The notes: a model not told the origin generated them from the sequence alone. 64,000 nucleotides of DNA from Granulicella mallensis (GCF_014203225.1 NZ_JACHIO010000008.1:62001-126000), one strand, 5' to 3'. Shown: positions 1 through 8,651, counted from the first letter of the stretch. Program-made: numbers and translations.

Positions 1-241
1 GCACAGTAAGCTTGACTACCCGTAGCGAAGATGGCACCGCTGGAATCAGTGTTGAGGGGAAAGTGATCTTGCCGCCTGTAGTTCTTATTGCTACTGGCAG
101 TGTCGGCACTCTGCGTGTGGGCGTCTGACTCACGGCATAACCTAAGAGTACGGGTCCCATCAAAATCAGGCCCACGAATATCTTTGCGCCGAGGAGCACA
201 AAGTCAGGGCGTGTCCTGCGCAATGCGTTATATGAATGCAT
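1..241 (-). CDS. Partial membrane-anchored or secreted protein (N-terminus only)
   Basis: A minus-strand reading frame starts at an ATG at 241 and stays open to the window edge, giving 80 residues with the C-terminus missing. An AGGAG ribosome binding site lies just upstream. Residues about 14-38 (FVLLGAKIFVGLILMGPVLL) form one hydrophobic segment after an Arg-containing N-terminus, so this is a signal peptide or membrane anchor. The following segment is Thr/Pro/Val-rich and looks extracytoplasmic. I recognise no family. The start site and hydrophobic segment are seen directly; export is inferred. Confidence 0.55.
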   Translation of the reverse strand, partial: MHSYNALRRTRPDFVLLGAKIFVGLILMGPVLLGYAVSQTPTRRVPTLPVAIRTTGGKITFPSTLIPAVPSSLRVVKLTV

Positions 242-396
242 GGTGATTCTCCTTTGCAGGGACGTCCCATAAAAATTGCGCCGCAGTGCGACACTCAGTT
301 TGTAATCCCTGTTATCTGGATAGTGCTGATAAGTCAGACATCGTTACATCTAGAAATTTCTTTTTTGCGATGCTTGCTCTATGGCTCACCGCAGAT

Positions 397-831
397 CTAT
401 TGCTCAGTAGCTCTACCCGCCGGAACGGTTAAGGATGCCATCTGCTCATCACGCACAAACTCATCCGTGACGATCTGATCGCACCGCATGCAGGCTGCCC
501 TACCGCGCTGGCTGAACCACCGGCAGTTTGCACGGATGGCACAAGACGGCAGTGCGGAATCGGTTGCAGGCATGATCTGAACGATGCGGTCCACAAGGGT
601 GCAGTCCGTTCCATTGAAGTGACCACAGGCTCCTCCCTGACAAGGTGCAGAGATACGAAGCACCTGGGTAGGCAGAAGCGGAGCTGTCATAGCGAGCAGC
701 TCCGGTGTTACCGGCTCGGGGGTGGAGAGATGCTGGATCTTGCCGGATGCAGCATCCACAACACCGTGGATAACCGCACCCGGCATCGCGGGTTGAGCAC
801 TTGGACACTGAACTACGCTCGGCCCCTTCAC
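397..831 (-). CDS. Conserved Cys-rich small protein
   Basis: Encodes 144 residues from a GTG start at 831; an AAGGAG site sits inside the last codons of the upstream gene, so the two are translationally coupled. The protein has eight cysteines in two clusters: C64-x4-C69-x7-C77 and C97-x5-C103-x10-C114-x2-C117, the second within CAIRANCRWFSQRGRAAC. Spacing of this kind suggests metal or iron-sulfur cluster binding. A motif of this style (CxIRxxCRWxxQxGxxACxRC) seems familiar from unnamed bacterial proteins, but I cannot assign a function. No signal peptide or membrane segment is visible, so it is probably cytoplasmic. Confidence 0.75.
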   Translation of the reverse strand: MKGPSVVQCPSAQPAMPGAVIHGVVDAASGKIQHLSTPEPVTPELLAMTAPLLPTQVLRISAPCQGGACGHFNGTDCTLVDRIVQIMPATDSALPSCAIRANCRWFSQRGRAACMRCDQIVTDEFVRDEQMASLTVPAGRATEQ

Positions 832-833
832 GG

Positions 834-1079
834 CTAGATCTCCTTAAGCGTTGAAGGATTGCGAAGGGCTTCGAGGTCATGCGCAGCATAACCAAGTGGT
901 TTTAATTTCACAACTTCGGTGCGCTCTGCCAGTCCCAGTGCGGGCTCCGGATAGATACCGATCGTGAAGGGTTTGTGAAGCAAGGTCTGCAACGTCTCGT
1001 CTGTAATCTGCTTGGTGGCGATTGCGTGTTTAACGGCTGCCGCAATCAGATCGGGCAATTCACTGGTTTTAATCGACAT
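834..1079 (-). CDS. Small conserved protein, partner of the Cys-rich protein
   Basis: Encodes 81 residues starting MSIKTSELPDLI. I chose the ATG at 1079 because AAGGAGAGAG lies directly before it; a start 14 codons further upstream has no such site. The N-terminal half (LIAAAVKHAIATKQITDETLQTLL) is predicted helical, and the rest is mixed and charged with no cysteine. Its stop codon is 2 nt from the GTG of the Cys-rich gene, so the two form an operon. The short helical N-terminus resembles a RiPP leader only superficially: no GG cleavage site or core peptide is visible. Function unknown. Confidence 0.7.
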   Translation of the reverse strand: MSIKTSELPDLIAAAVKHAIATKQITDETLQTLLHKPFTIGIYPEPALGLAERTEVVKLKPLGYAAHDLEALRNPSTLKEI

Positions 1080-1201
1080 CACTCTCTCCTTGGCCAGGGC
1101 TTTCCATCTGGCCGAAGCCAAGCCCCGGTTCCCTGTTGTTTGAATGGTGTAGCGGAGAGGAGGAGCGTTACAGATTAACTGAAAAATAAGAACTGGTGTG
1201 G

Positions 1202-1510
1202 TGAGTCATTAGTTCCTTGAAGAAGGATGTCTGTTCAGCGAAGCGCATTCCGTGACGCTTCAGTGTCGCGGGGCGGAGGGAGCCGTAGCCTTTAGGCTAC
1301 GGATAAGGGGCAGGCGAGAATTGGACTTCAGCCCCAGGCCTTTTGCTCGCAGCCCAAAGAAGGCCCGGGCCTAAAGGCCACATCTTTGCTAAGCCTCTAT
1401 TCCGTAGCCTGAAGGCTACGGCTCCCTCCGTCTCCCTGATGCTGAAGCATCAGGGAATGCGCTTCGCGCTATAGGTGGTCGCACTGATTCTTCAACGAAC
1501 TAAACACTCA
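1202..1510. repeat. Long nested-palindrome element, complete copy with terminal inverted repeats
   Basis: The element begins with a 23-bp sequence at 1202-1224 and ends with its inverted copy at 1488-1510 (20 of 23 match). Inside are nested palindromes: GCG.AGCGC/GCGCTTCGCGC, a GACGCTTCAGTGTC arm, GGAGGGAGCCGTAGCC/GGCTACGGCTCCCTCC, and an innermost CCCGGGCC-rich part. Related copies lie at 20338-20622 and 28053-28335, with internally deleted copies at 9262-9374 and 23744-23798. It carries no coding capacity. It fills most of the 575-bp gap between the small-protein operon and the beta-propeller gene. Confidence 0.85.
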
Positions 1511-1654
1511 CCACTCTGCCTACTTCAATCCCTTTGCATCGCTTCACCCAGTCGATGTGTTTGCGAATATTTCTCGCTAACACTGAAACGCTTTGCGATG
1601 ACTCATCACTATGAAGACATCGCCTGCAAAGGTAGATCTATCTGGAGAAACCCA

Positions 1655-3700
1655 ATGCCAACCACAACACAACTCGCCACCGGCCTCGGCGGCGCAATTG
1701 GATGCGATTTTCGCAACGCACAACAACAACTTGTTTTCGTGGAGTACTCGGGAAAGCTGTCCGCAGTCAACCTGTTCCCTGCCGCGACCACCGTAGACAG
1801 TGGCACGAATACAGTGTTGAAAGGTACCTTTACCTTTGACTTCGATACCGGCGTCCAGGGCGGACCTGCAGCGAGTGCCGATGTCCAGTGGGTGCAGGAC
1901 ACTACCGTCATACGCCAGATGGCGCCACTCAACAGTGCCAAAATCATCAACCTGGGAGCCGTAAGCTTCAACGGTATTACCGCGGCCAATCTGCAGGACC
2001 TGCCTTACGCAACGACTCCCATCATAGGCAACAACAACCCCTCCAATGTTCTTACCGTGAACGATGTGTTCGCTGTGCTGACCACGAACGGCAACTACAC
2101 GAAGGTGCAGGTAGTCGCCTACGGCTATGACCTGACCATCAATTGGGTTACCTACCGTATCGCGTCAGGCTACAGCGTGCTCGGGACCGGCTATAACCAG
2201 CCGGAGGATGTAAAGCTGAGCACCGACGGCGTACACGCCTACGTGACAGAGCGCAGCGGCGATCTGGTCAAGGTCGCGCTCACGAAAGCAAATCGCAGTG
2301 CCGCGACGGTGATCGCCACAGGGCTGACGGCACCACAACAGATGTTCCTCGATGAAGCGCATAATGCGGCGTACGTCGTCGAATACGCTGCTCCCGGTTC
2401 GATCGTCAAGGTCAACCTGACCAACGGACAGAAGACGACGGTTGCCACCGGGCTCGTCAATCCCGTTGGGATCGTGCTCAGCTCCGACCTGCAGTACGCC
2501 TATGTCAGTGAACAGATGACCGCGCCCGCCGTCGGACGAATCAGTTCCATTCAGTTGAGTAACGCTGCGCGAACCACGGTCGCTTCAGGCTTAACCGAGC
2601 CATTCTTCCTGACCTGGGCCGATGCGGGACAAGATGCGCTACTGGTTCCACAGCGAGATCCTGCGAACTCCATCGTGAGTGTAAACGTCACGAGTGGGGC
2701 TACGAATGTCGTTGCCAGTGGCGTGCCAGTGCGTCCCTCCAGTGTAGCTCTGCCGAATCCGGGTGAGATGCTGATCTGCTCCAACACGGAGGTTGAAGAG
2801 ATCGCCTTCACCACCTTTGCCGCGACCGGTGATCTATTGATTGGCATTGGTCTGATTCCCTTTGACAGAATCAACCAGGCTGCTGGCCCGCTCCAGGGTA
2901 TGGCGAACACTTCCGTCGATGTCGACCCACCCTATTGGGTCAAGAACGTTCCCTTCGGCGGCACGCTGCCAATCATGGTCAACTACCAGGCCGCGGCGGA
3001 TGCTGGCGCCGCCTACTACCAGGTCAAAGTAGACAGCGTCCTGCACACCGATAGCTGGACGAACTACTTCTGGGACGGAACGGGGAATGTGTTGGAGACC
3101 ATCACCGCCACCAAGATTGGGTCGTCGACTGGATGCTATCCCGTGCATCCTGTCAGCGAGCTCTTCGTGTGGGAGTCTCCGGCGCTCGGTGACATGCTCG
3201 ACACCACGGTGCTGAGCAATGGGCCGCATACTCTGCAACTGGTCTTCCTCGACACAGCCGGCAATCCGATCTCGGGCCTGGTGAGCGCACCGCTCATCCT
3301 CCTGGTGAACAACCAGTCCTGCATCGCCTCGATCTCAGCGCCGGTGCTTCAGGTGGCTCCGCCCGTAACCGCGGATACCTGCGGAGTCCTGCACTATGGA
3401 AGCAACACAACGGCTAATGTTTCCATCGGCTTTACAGCAAGCCAACCAGCGGGGTTTGGCGACTACTCCACTGAGATTGTCCGGGGCGGAACACAACTCT
3501 CGTTCACGCCTGCTTTGCCAAGCGGCCAGGTCGGCTCACTGACGTCAACCTTCACCGCACAAGTCGGCCAATTGCTGGGGACCTGCCCCACCGCGGGCTT
3601 CGCGGCGGCGCTTTATGTTGCCGCCACCATGACCAACGGACAAGGCAGACAAAGCCAGTACGACGCCTCGGCCCTGACTGCGTTTGTACTCACCACGTAG
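1655..3700 (+). CDS. Beta-propeller (NHL/YVTN-like repeat) protein
   Basis: Encodes 681 residues starting MPTTTQLATGLGGAIG. The ATG at 1655 is preceded by GGAG; upstream in-frame sequence runs into the palindromic element and is not protein-like. Roughly residues 165-400 contain blade-like repeats (for example QPEDVKLSTDGVHAYVTERS, APQQMFLDEAHNAAYVVEYA, NPVGIVLSSDLQYAYVSEQ), typical of NHL/YVTN propellers. The C-terminal 250 residues are Ig/beta-sandwich-like. No signal peptide is visible. It converges on the TPR-CHAT gene across a shared terminator. My recollection is that relatives of this protein co-occur with relatives of the 290-aa protein at 6221-7093, so a functional link is possible but unproven. 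Confidence 0.8.
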   Translation: MPTTTQLATGLGGAIGCDFRNAQQQLVFVEYSGKLSAVNLFPAATTVDSGTNTVLKGTFTFDFDTGVQGGPAASADVQWVQDTTVIRQMAPLNSAKIINLGAVSFNGITAANLQDLPYATTPIIGNNNPSNVLTVNDVFAVLTTNGNYTKVQVVAYGYDLTINWVTYRIASGYSVLGTGYNQPEDVKLSTDGVHAYVTERSGDLVKVALTKANRSAATVIATGLTAPQQMFLDEAHNAAYVVEYAAPGSIVKVNLTNGQKTTVATGLVNPVGIVLSSDLQYAYVSEQMTAPAVGRISSIQLSNAARTTVASGLTEPFFLTWADAGQDALLVPQRDPANSIVSVNVTSGATNVVASGVPVRPSSVALPNPGEMLICSNTEVEEIAFTTFAATGDLLIGIGLIPFDRINQAAGPLQGMANTSVDVDPPYWVKNVPFGGTLPIMVNYQAAADAGAAYYQVKVDSVLHTDSWTNYFWDGTGNVLETITATKIGSSTGCYPVHPVSELFVWESPALGDMLDTTVLSNGPHTLQLVFLDTAGNPISGLVSAPLILLVNNQSCIASISAPVLQVAPPVTADTCGVLHYGSNTTANVSIGFTASQPAGFGDYSTEIVRGGTQLSFTPALPSGQVGSLTSTFTAQVGQLLGTCPTAGFAAALYVAATMTNGQGRQSQYDASALTAFVLTT

Positions 3701-3723
3701 TCTTAGCCTCACGACCGAAGGAC

Positions 3724-3758
3724 AGCCCCGCTCCTGCAGTGATGCAGGAGCGGGGTTC
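3724..3758. terminator. Bidirectional terminator hairpin
   Basis: A perfect 13-bp stem, CCCCGCTCCTGCA (3726-3738) and its complement (3743-3755), with a GTGA loop. It lies between the converging beta-propeller and CHAT genes. The T-tract is weak (TTCGTT). Confidence 0.8.
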
Positions 3759-3761
3759 GTT

Positions 3762-6308
3762 CTAAGAACCCGTATAGAGCTGGAAGGCCGCCCAATACAG
3801 CGGTTTCCGAAACACTCCCTGCGAATGCAGCATCGACAATTTAGCGGCGCGCAGCGCTTGATCCGGCTGCTCGCCTTCTGCGAGACCGTGATACATCTGC
3901 TCCATCAGTTGGGGAGTAGAACTGTCATTCACCTCCCACACCGCTCCGATCACCTGATGCGCGCCTGCGCGCAGAAATGCCCAGGAGAGGCCCACCAGAC
4001 CTTCGCCATCATAGTTACGCAGCCCCGAGCCATAGCAGGCCGAGATGGTTACCAGACGAGCGTGGAGCGGCCGATGGATAACGTCCCGGGCATACAGCTT
4101 GAAGTTGTCCGGATCGGTATGCGGAGGAGAAAGCACGATGGCGGAGTCCAAAGGACGCAGGCTGCTGGCTATTCCATGCGCGACAAAGTGTATGTAAGAG
4201 TATTGCTCTGGATGAGAGTCCGCATATGCCACCGGCACTGCAGCCGACTGGGTCAGCACGGTTCGATCCCCAGGCGGGAAATATCGCTCGACACTCTCCA
4301 CCTCAGAGGCCGCATTCGAAAGCGGAGGATAGCCTTCCCCTGTAGCCACAGGATCTCCGATGAGTAGCAACTTATTAGCAGCTCTCTCTTTACCTGGTGC
4401 AAGCCTAGAGAGCAGTTGAATGGAGCTTGCCATACTCAGGCTGACATCTTCAATCCAGTAGTGTGCTCTCTCTTGAGATCCAGACTGCCCAGGCTTGAGG
4501 AGCATCTCCATGTTGAAATCATTGAGACTGCCGCTCGGAACGATGAAGACACGAGACTCCTTCGGGATGAGAGCCTGGGCAGGTGCGACCAGTGTTGCGT
4601 AAAGCCACTGGGCCTCCGAATTACCCTCACGCAATGGATCATGCGACTTCAGAACATCGGCTTGATAACTCTTCACCCGCGCGGTGATCTCTGCTTCGGG
4701 CGGCAGCACAAACAGATGCGTGCCGTTCCGATCGATAGCCCAGAGATAGGATCTCTGCGGCCCCAACGAATAGAACAGGATGACAGCGTCCAAACGGTGA
4801 GCGGTATGGGATGGCGTCTCGGGCTGCACCTGCGTGGCTTGTACGGACTCACCCAGACCTTCCTTCAACGTTCGCGCACGGGCTCCATCGAGGAACTGTA
4901 GTGCCTCGTCGGAGCGGTGGGACGCGATCAGAAAGTCGGCATAGTCGCGATACAGTTCATCGCCATTGGCAAAGAACGGAAGCCTGAGTTCTTCATCCTG
5001 CACGGAAGACCGCTGCGTCTCAAAGGTCTGGATAGCCCTGCGATACCACAAGCCTGCCTGTCGCACCTCGTGCCTGCTCGCATAGAAATCGGCAAAGGCA
5101 TTCTCGGTCTCCCACTTGAGAGAAGGCGTCCCGGCAGCATCGCGATAGACCTGCGAAAAGATCCGCTCCGTATCAGCCCCACTCGATGCACGCGCGGCGA
5201 TCTGACCCTGCAAGAACAAAGCATCCAGCTCGCTGGCTTTGTCCCCTATCTGTTGGGCTGTCTTCAACGCCTCATCAACACGAGCCTTTGCGGCATCCAG
5301 TTGACCAAGCTGCAACAAGAGCTGCGCAAGCGATGTGTCGGTTACTGCTTTTCTGGCTGCGTCGTGGCTTGCATCGGCAGACCGTAGCGCCTCTTCGTAG
5401 TAAGACTGCGCTTGCTTCAGATCTCCAAGGCGATACAGTGACAGGCCAGCACTCTGCAGCCAGAGAATTTCATTGTCTGTAGCGCCCAAATTCTTGGCCT
5501 GTATCTCGGCTTGTTGAAAACTGATTAGAGCCTTCTCGTAGTCTCCAAGGCTGAAGTAGGCCCAGCCCGCGTTCCCGAGGGCTTCTTCCAAAAACAGATT
5601 GGCATGAATGGCGCTCGCAATGTCCGACGATGCACGGAACCTATCCAGAGCTTCGTCAAAACGCTCCCCGTGTAAGGCCAACGTTCCTAAATCCAATAAG
5701 TCGGTCGACTCTATGAAGAAGTTTTTCTGTCTTCGGGCTAGGTCCAAGCTCTTGCGGAATGACTTTTCCGCATTTAATTCTTGCCCGTAATGGTCTGCGA
5801 GCAAACCCTCCATACAAACTACCTCGCTCTCCAAAGGAGAGTGCGTTGTAGAAGCAAGGTATAGCGCGCTCTGAAGTTCCTCGCTTGATCGTTCCGATTG
5901 TCCAAGACGGGCATGTGCAAGACTAAGCAGCATCTCCTGTTTGATGAGAAGATCTCCGCGAGGAGAGAACAATCGAGCCCCATCCCCTAGTACGTCCACG
6001 ACATCCTGACTGCGGCCTTGAGAAGAAAGAATCTCAGCGTCGAGAAGACAGAATTTGAAGTTCCACTCTGGGTCTCTATTCAAAAGATCTCGACGCGCAG
6101 CAGTTGCTTCCCGCTGCGCGAGATCGAGATGCCCCCCAAGAAAATCTGCATGAATCTGTTCGAACCTAGTGGCTAAATCGGTAGGATGAGGTGCACGACA
6201 CCCAATGCTAAAGCAAAGCCCTAAGAGCCCGGCAATAAGATATTTGGAGGTTGCATTGTGCCATTGCTTGCTACCGATGCCGCACTGGCCTGTCCCGTAA
6301 GAGCGCAA
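3762..6308 (-). CDS. TPR-CHAT caspase-like protease, predicted lipoprotein
   Basis: About 848 residues. A hydrophobic stretch ends in a lipobox (CFSIGC), so the protein is probably lipid-anchored after export. The middle (about 60-480) is a series of TPR repeats (LGNAGWAYFSLGDYEKALIS and similar). The C-terminal 300 residues are a CHAT domain with the caspase-like dyad His711 (HFVAHG) and Cys758 (TISACYGSG), both present. No ATG fits the signal peptide; TTG at 6308 is the best candidate and overlaps the upstream gene by 88 nt, so the start is uncertain. TPR-CHAT proteins are cysteine peptidases or scaffolds whose TPRs sense partners. It is the last gene of the sigma/anti-sigma operon, suggesting sigma-controlled expression. 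Confidence 0.88.
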   Translation of the reverse strand: MRSYGTGQCGIGSKQWHNATSKYLIAGLLGLCFSIGCRAPHPTDLATRFEQIHADFLGGHLDLAQREATAARRDLLNRDPEWNFKFCLLDAEILSSQGRSQDVVDVLGDGARLFSPRGDLLIKQEMLLSLAHARLGQSERSSEELQSALYLASTTHSPLESEVVCMEGLLADHYGQELNAEKSFRKSLDLARRQKNFFIESTDLLDLGTLALHGERFDEALDRFRASSDIASAIHANLFLEEALGNAGWAYFSLGDYEKALISFQQAEIQAKNLGATDNEILWLQSAGLSLYRLGDLKQAQSYYEEALRSADASHDAARKAVTDTSLAQLLLQLGQLDAAKARVDEALKTAQQIGDKASELDALFLQGQIAARASSGADTERIFSQVYRDAAGTPSLKWETENAFADFYASRHEVRQAGLWYRRAIQTFETQRSSVQDEELRLPFFANGDELYRDYADFLIASHRSDEALQFLDGARARTLKEGLGESVQATQVQPETPSHTAHRLDAVILFYSLGPQRSYLWAIDRNGTHLFVLPPEAEITARVKSYQADVLKSHDPLREGNSEAQWLYATLVAPAQALIPKESRVFIVPSGSLNDFNMEMLLKPGQSGSQERAHYWIEDVSLSMASSIQLLSRLAPGKERAANKLLLIGDPVATGEGYPPLSNAASEVESVERYFPPGDRTVLTQSAAVPVAYADSHPEQYSYIHFVAHGIASSLRPLDSAIVLSPPHTDPDNFKLYARDVIHRPLHARLVTISACYGSGLRNYDGEGLVGLSWAFLRAGAHQVIGAVWEVNDSSTPQLMEQMYHGLAEGEQPDQALRAAKLSMLHSQGVFRKPLYWAAFQLYTGS

Positions 6309-7093
6309 CCCAACTCGGCACGAAGCATCGTGAGCGTTACAGCCTGGGGAAAGATCGTCACCTCTCCCAGAAAGATCCTTCCGAGGTCGGGCACGTCGAT
6401 AGAATGGCCAGAACTCCGGTCTGCAGTGAGGCCATCGAGCTTGTCCACCAGAGAGCACAGTGTGTATCCCTCGAGGCTACCTTCACCAGAATTTTCCTTC
6501 GCCGCAATCCAACCGTAGCGAGCGCGAACCCACTCGGGAATGGACCTGTTCTCCAACAGATCGACGCCCTGACGGTGCGCTGCCTGCCAAAGCGTGGGCC
6601 AGGCCAGTTCAGGATTGACGGATGCGTCACGATTATAAACGTCCTCAGAACGATGCTGTTCCGGCAGCAGCGTGGCGTTCAAGACGGGGGTTACCGGCCT
6701 GCCGTCGACGCGAAGATTGCGGATATGCGAACCGGCAAATGAGATCTTCCGTGGACCGCCGCCGGCCTCAGGATGCTCAATAAATACCTGCGCTGCGAGG
6801 CTGTCCGCAGTAACCCTTCCCAGCAAATTGAAGCCTTCCACCACGCTGGAGACGCGCTGCGTCCACGGCCCATTTCTCTTCGCAGGCCTTCCTGAGACAT
6901 GCGTGTAAGAGGCTTTTGCGTGGATACGATCTTCGAAGTGGAAGGGCTCCGCCTTTTGCGTGACGCTGCCTCCGGTAGAGGACAGAGCAACCGAACAGGG
7001 TGTCGGTATATAGCGGAACGGCTCCTCAAGGAACCCGCCCAACGAGTTGGCGTCTGCATGAAAGTAGAAAACCTGTTTTACGTCCGTTTGCAT
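6221..7093 (-). CDS. Conserved 290-aa protein of unknown function
   Basis: The ATG at 7093 has an AGGAG site 9 nt upstream. The protein opens with VFYFHADANSLGGFLEEPF and contains SSVVEGFNLLGRVTAD, FAGSHIRNLRVDGRPV and PDLGRIFLGEV. I recall similar unnamed proteins in other bacteria but no function. No signal peptide or transmembrane helix is seen; the residue pattern suggests a beta-rich fold. Its 3' end overlaps the start of the TPR-CHAT gene and it follows the anti-sigma gene by 29 nt. It could be a substrate or partner of the CHAT protease. It does not look like a gasdermin (no N-terminal Cys). Confidence 0.85.
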   Translation of the reverse strand: MQTDVKQVFYFHADANSLGGFLEEPFRYIPTPCSVALSSTGGSVTQKAEPFHFEDRIHAKASYTHVSGRPAKRNGPWTQRVSSVVEGFNLLGRVTADSLAAQVFIEHPEAGGGPRKISFAGSHIRNLRVDGRPVTPVLNATLLPEQHRSEDVYNRDASVNPELAWPTLWQAAHRQGVDLLENRSIPEWVRARYGWIAAKENSGEGSLEGYTLCSLVDKLDGLTADRSSGHSIDVPDLGRIFLGEVTIFPQAVTLTMLRAELGCALTGQASAASVASNGTMQPPNILLPGS

Positions 7094-7122
7094 GGCATTG
7101 ACTCCTGGTGAGATGGCATTGG

Positions 7123-7833
7123 TTACTGGCCCGACCCGGTGCTCAACGAAAAGCTGTATGTCGCAAGATCGGCGCCGCTGCTGGATGCGGTTCCTTCCTG
7201 ATTTCCTTTGACAGCCAGGGAGTAGATACCCTCCCTCCTGTTCGCGAAAGGAACGCGGATCGAGACCGTGTCCTTCGCCTCCTGGGCCGACACCTTAACC
7301 GTCCAAAGCAGTTGATGATCTGGTGAATACAGCAGACAGGTGTAATCGGAAAAGCGGTCCTGCGTTGGAATATCTACCAGCAGCAGGAGAGCCTGCGCAT
7401 CGCCGGCCTTCGCGGACACAATGTTTCCTCCGCGGCTGTTCCCGTTGACCAGGGAGACTGTAGCTAAGACCTCGGGCTTCTCCAGGCCTGCGACTTCATT
7501 TCGCAGCCGAGGATAGATAACCGTGTTTTGATACACAACGACCAACAGGCATGTCGCGAACGCTGCGACTGCGAACCACTCCCTCCACAGGAACAGCCAG
7601 TTCTGCTTAATCTTTGGCGGCCTGGCATCACTCAGACTTGGGCTGCTTGTCGGCGCCGGCTTCTTGAACTCGCTGCGTGCCGCGTCCATGAATGCGGAGG
7701 TTGCGCGAACTTCGGCCGCACACTCCGGGCATCCGAAGTAGTGGTCCTCAAACTCCTCGCGCAACTCTGGCGACATCTCATTCAGCAGATACTGTTCAAC
7801 CAGATGTTGATCGACGATGCGGTGATGATCCAT
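7123..7833 (-). CDS. Zinc-finger anti-sigma factor (zf-HC2 type), membrane protein
   Basis: Encodes 236 residues. The N-terminus carries the anti-sigma zinc-finger motif with His31, Cys35 and Cys38 (HYFGCPEC). A single transmembrane helix follows at about 86-103 (FAVAAFATCLLVVV), leaving an extracytoplasmic C-terminal domain of about 130 residues. ZAS-type anti-sigma factors bind and silence the cognate ECF sigma factor until a signal releases it. The gene directly follows the sigma gene by 37 nt, the usual arrangement. The sensory domain is beta-rich with no family I recognise. Confidence 0.88.
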   Translation of the reverse strand: MDHHRIVDQHLVEQYLLNEMSPELREEFEDHYFGCPECAAEVRATSAFMDAARSEFKKPAPTSSPSLSDARPPKIKQNWLFLWREWFAVAAFATCLLVVVYQNTVIYPRLRNEVAGLEKPEVLATVSLVNGNSRGGNIVSAKAGDAQALLLLVDIPTQDRFSDYTCLLYSPDHQLLWTVKVSAQEAKDTVSIRVPFANRREGIYSLAVKGNQEGTASSSGADLATYSFSLSTGSGQ

Positions 7834-7870
7834 CCGAATTCATTCCTCGAGTTAATAGTGCGTTGGGGGA

Positions 7871-8467
7871 CTAAAACGTTTCACGCCTGGGGATAGGTTC
7901 TTCTGGAACGGGCGGCCGGTCATAGGTCGACCTGAAGGACTGCTTGGCCCGGTGAAGCAGAACTCGCAGGTACTCGCGGCTCACACCCATCTCTGCACAG
8001 ACAGCATCCTTGTCGCGGTCTTCCATCAGGATGGCTCGCAGCAGGTCCCGGTCGCGGCGGGGCAACTCCTCCAAGGCCTGCTGCACAAGACGCGCCCTGT
8101 CCTTGGCCTCTAACAGATTGAGCGGGCTGGGGTTACGGTCCACATAGACCGTCTCGGGCTCTTCCTCCAGCGAAGATCCAACCTTCTTCTGTGCCCGATA
8201 GTGCTCCTGCAGTACATGATTGCAAACGGAGTTTACGAACGATCCCAGCCGATCCGCATCGCGCAACCCATCGCTCTTCCGCAACATCAGGAAGACGCGC
8301 GTAAAGGTCTCCTGCCTCACATCTTCGACAGCCTCGCGGGAGGCCAGGCGCGAGCGCAATTTCAGGTGGATCAACTCACTAAAGTAAGCAACGAAATGCT
8401 TTTCGGCAAACGGGTCCCCTAGCTGGAGCTTTTCCAGATACTCGGCATCGAACGTGAAGAATTCCAC
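7871..8467 (-). CDS. ECF-type RNA polymerase sigma factor
   Basis: Encodes 198 residues from a GTG start at 8467 with an AGGAG site 8 nt upstream. Region 2 covers about residues 25-95 (EDVRQETFTRVFLML, with the usual VRQETF-type helix). Region 4 covers about 125-180 (LEELPRRDRDLLRAILMED and the HTH CAEMGVSREYLRVLLHRAK). It heads the operon with its anti-sigma factor, the 290-aa protein and the TPR-CHAT protein. ECF factors usually autoregulate, so its promoter just upstream is likely its own target, but I could not identify a -35/-10 pair with confidence. Confidence 0.92.
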   Translation of the reverse strand: MEFFTFDAEYLEKLQLGDPFAEKHFVAYFSELIHLKLRSRLASREAVEDVRQETFTRVFLMLRKSDGLRDADRLGSFVNSVCNHVLQEHYRAQKKVGSSLEEEPETVYVDRNPSPLNLLEAKDRARLVQQALEELPRRDRDLLRAILMEDRDKDAVCAEMGVSREYLRVLLHRAKQSFRSTYDRPPVPEEPIPRRETF

Positions 8468-8651
8468 TCGCCTGCTCCTCTGTTATGGGTTGCTCTGGGA
8501 AGTCTACTTGATTCAGGACAATTGCTGACGATACTCCGGAGCATAAAAACCAAAGCAACCTATTCACAAACGACGATTATCTTCCGCAGCACGTCGAACG
8601 AGATCTTCCACACTGGGCCAACTCTGGAGTAGCCTCTACCTGAGGTGAAAC

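Noticed and set aside
834-1079. RiPP precursor peptide
   Set aside because: No GG-type cleavage site, core Cys/Ser/Thr cluster or modification enzyme is nearby.
1475-1654. N-terminal 60 residues of the long beta-propeller frame
   Set aside because: They come from the palindromic repeat; the ATG at 1655 has a proper ribosome site.
6221-7093. Bacterial gasdermin paired with a caspase-like protease
   Set aside because: The size fits but there is no N-terminal Cys or visible gasdermin pattern; the sequence looks like another family.
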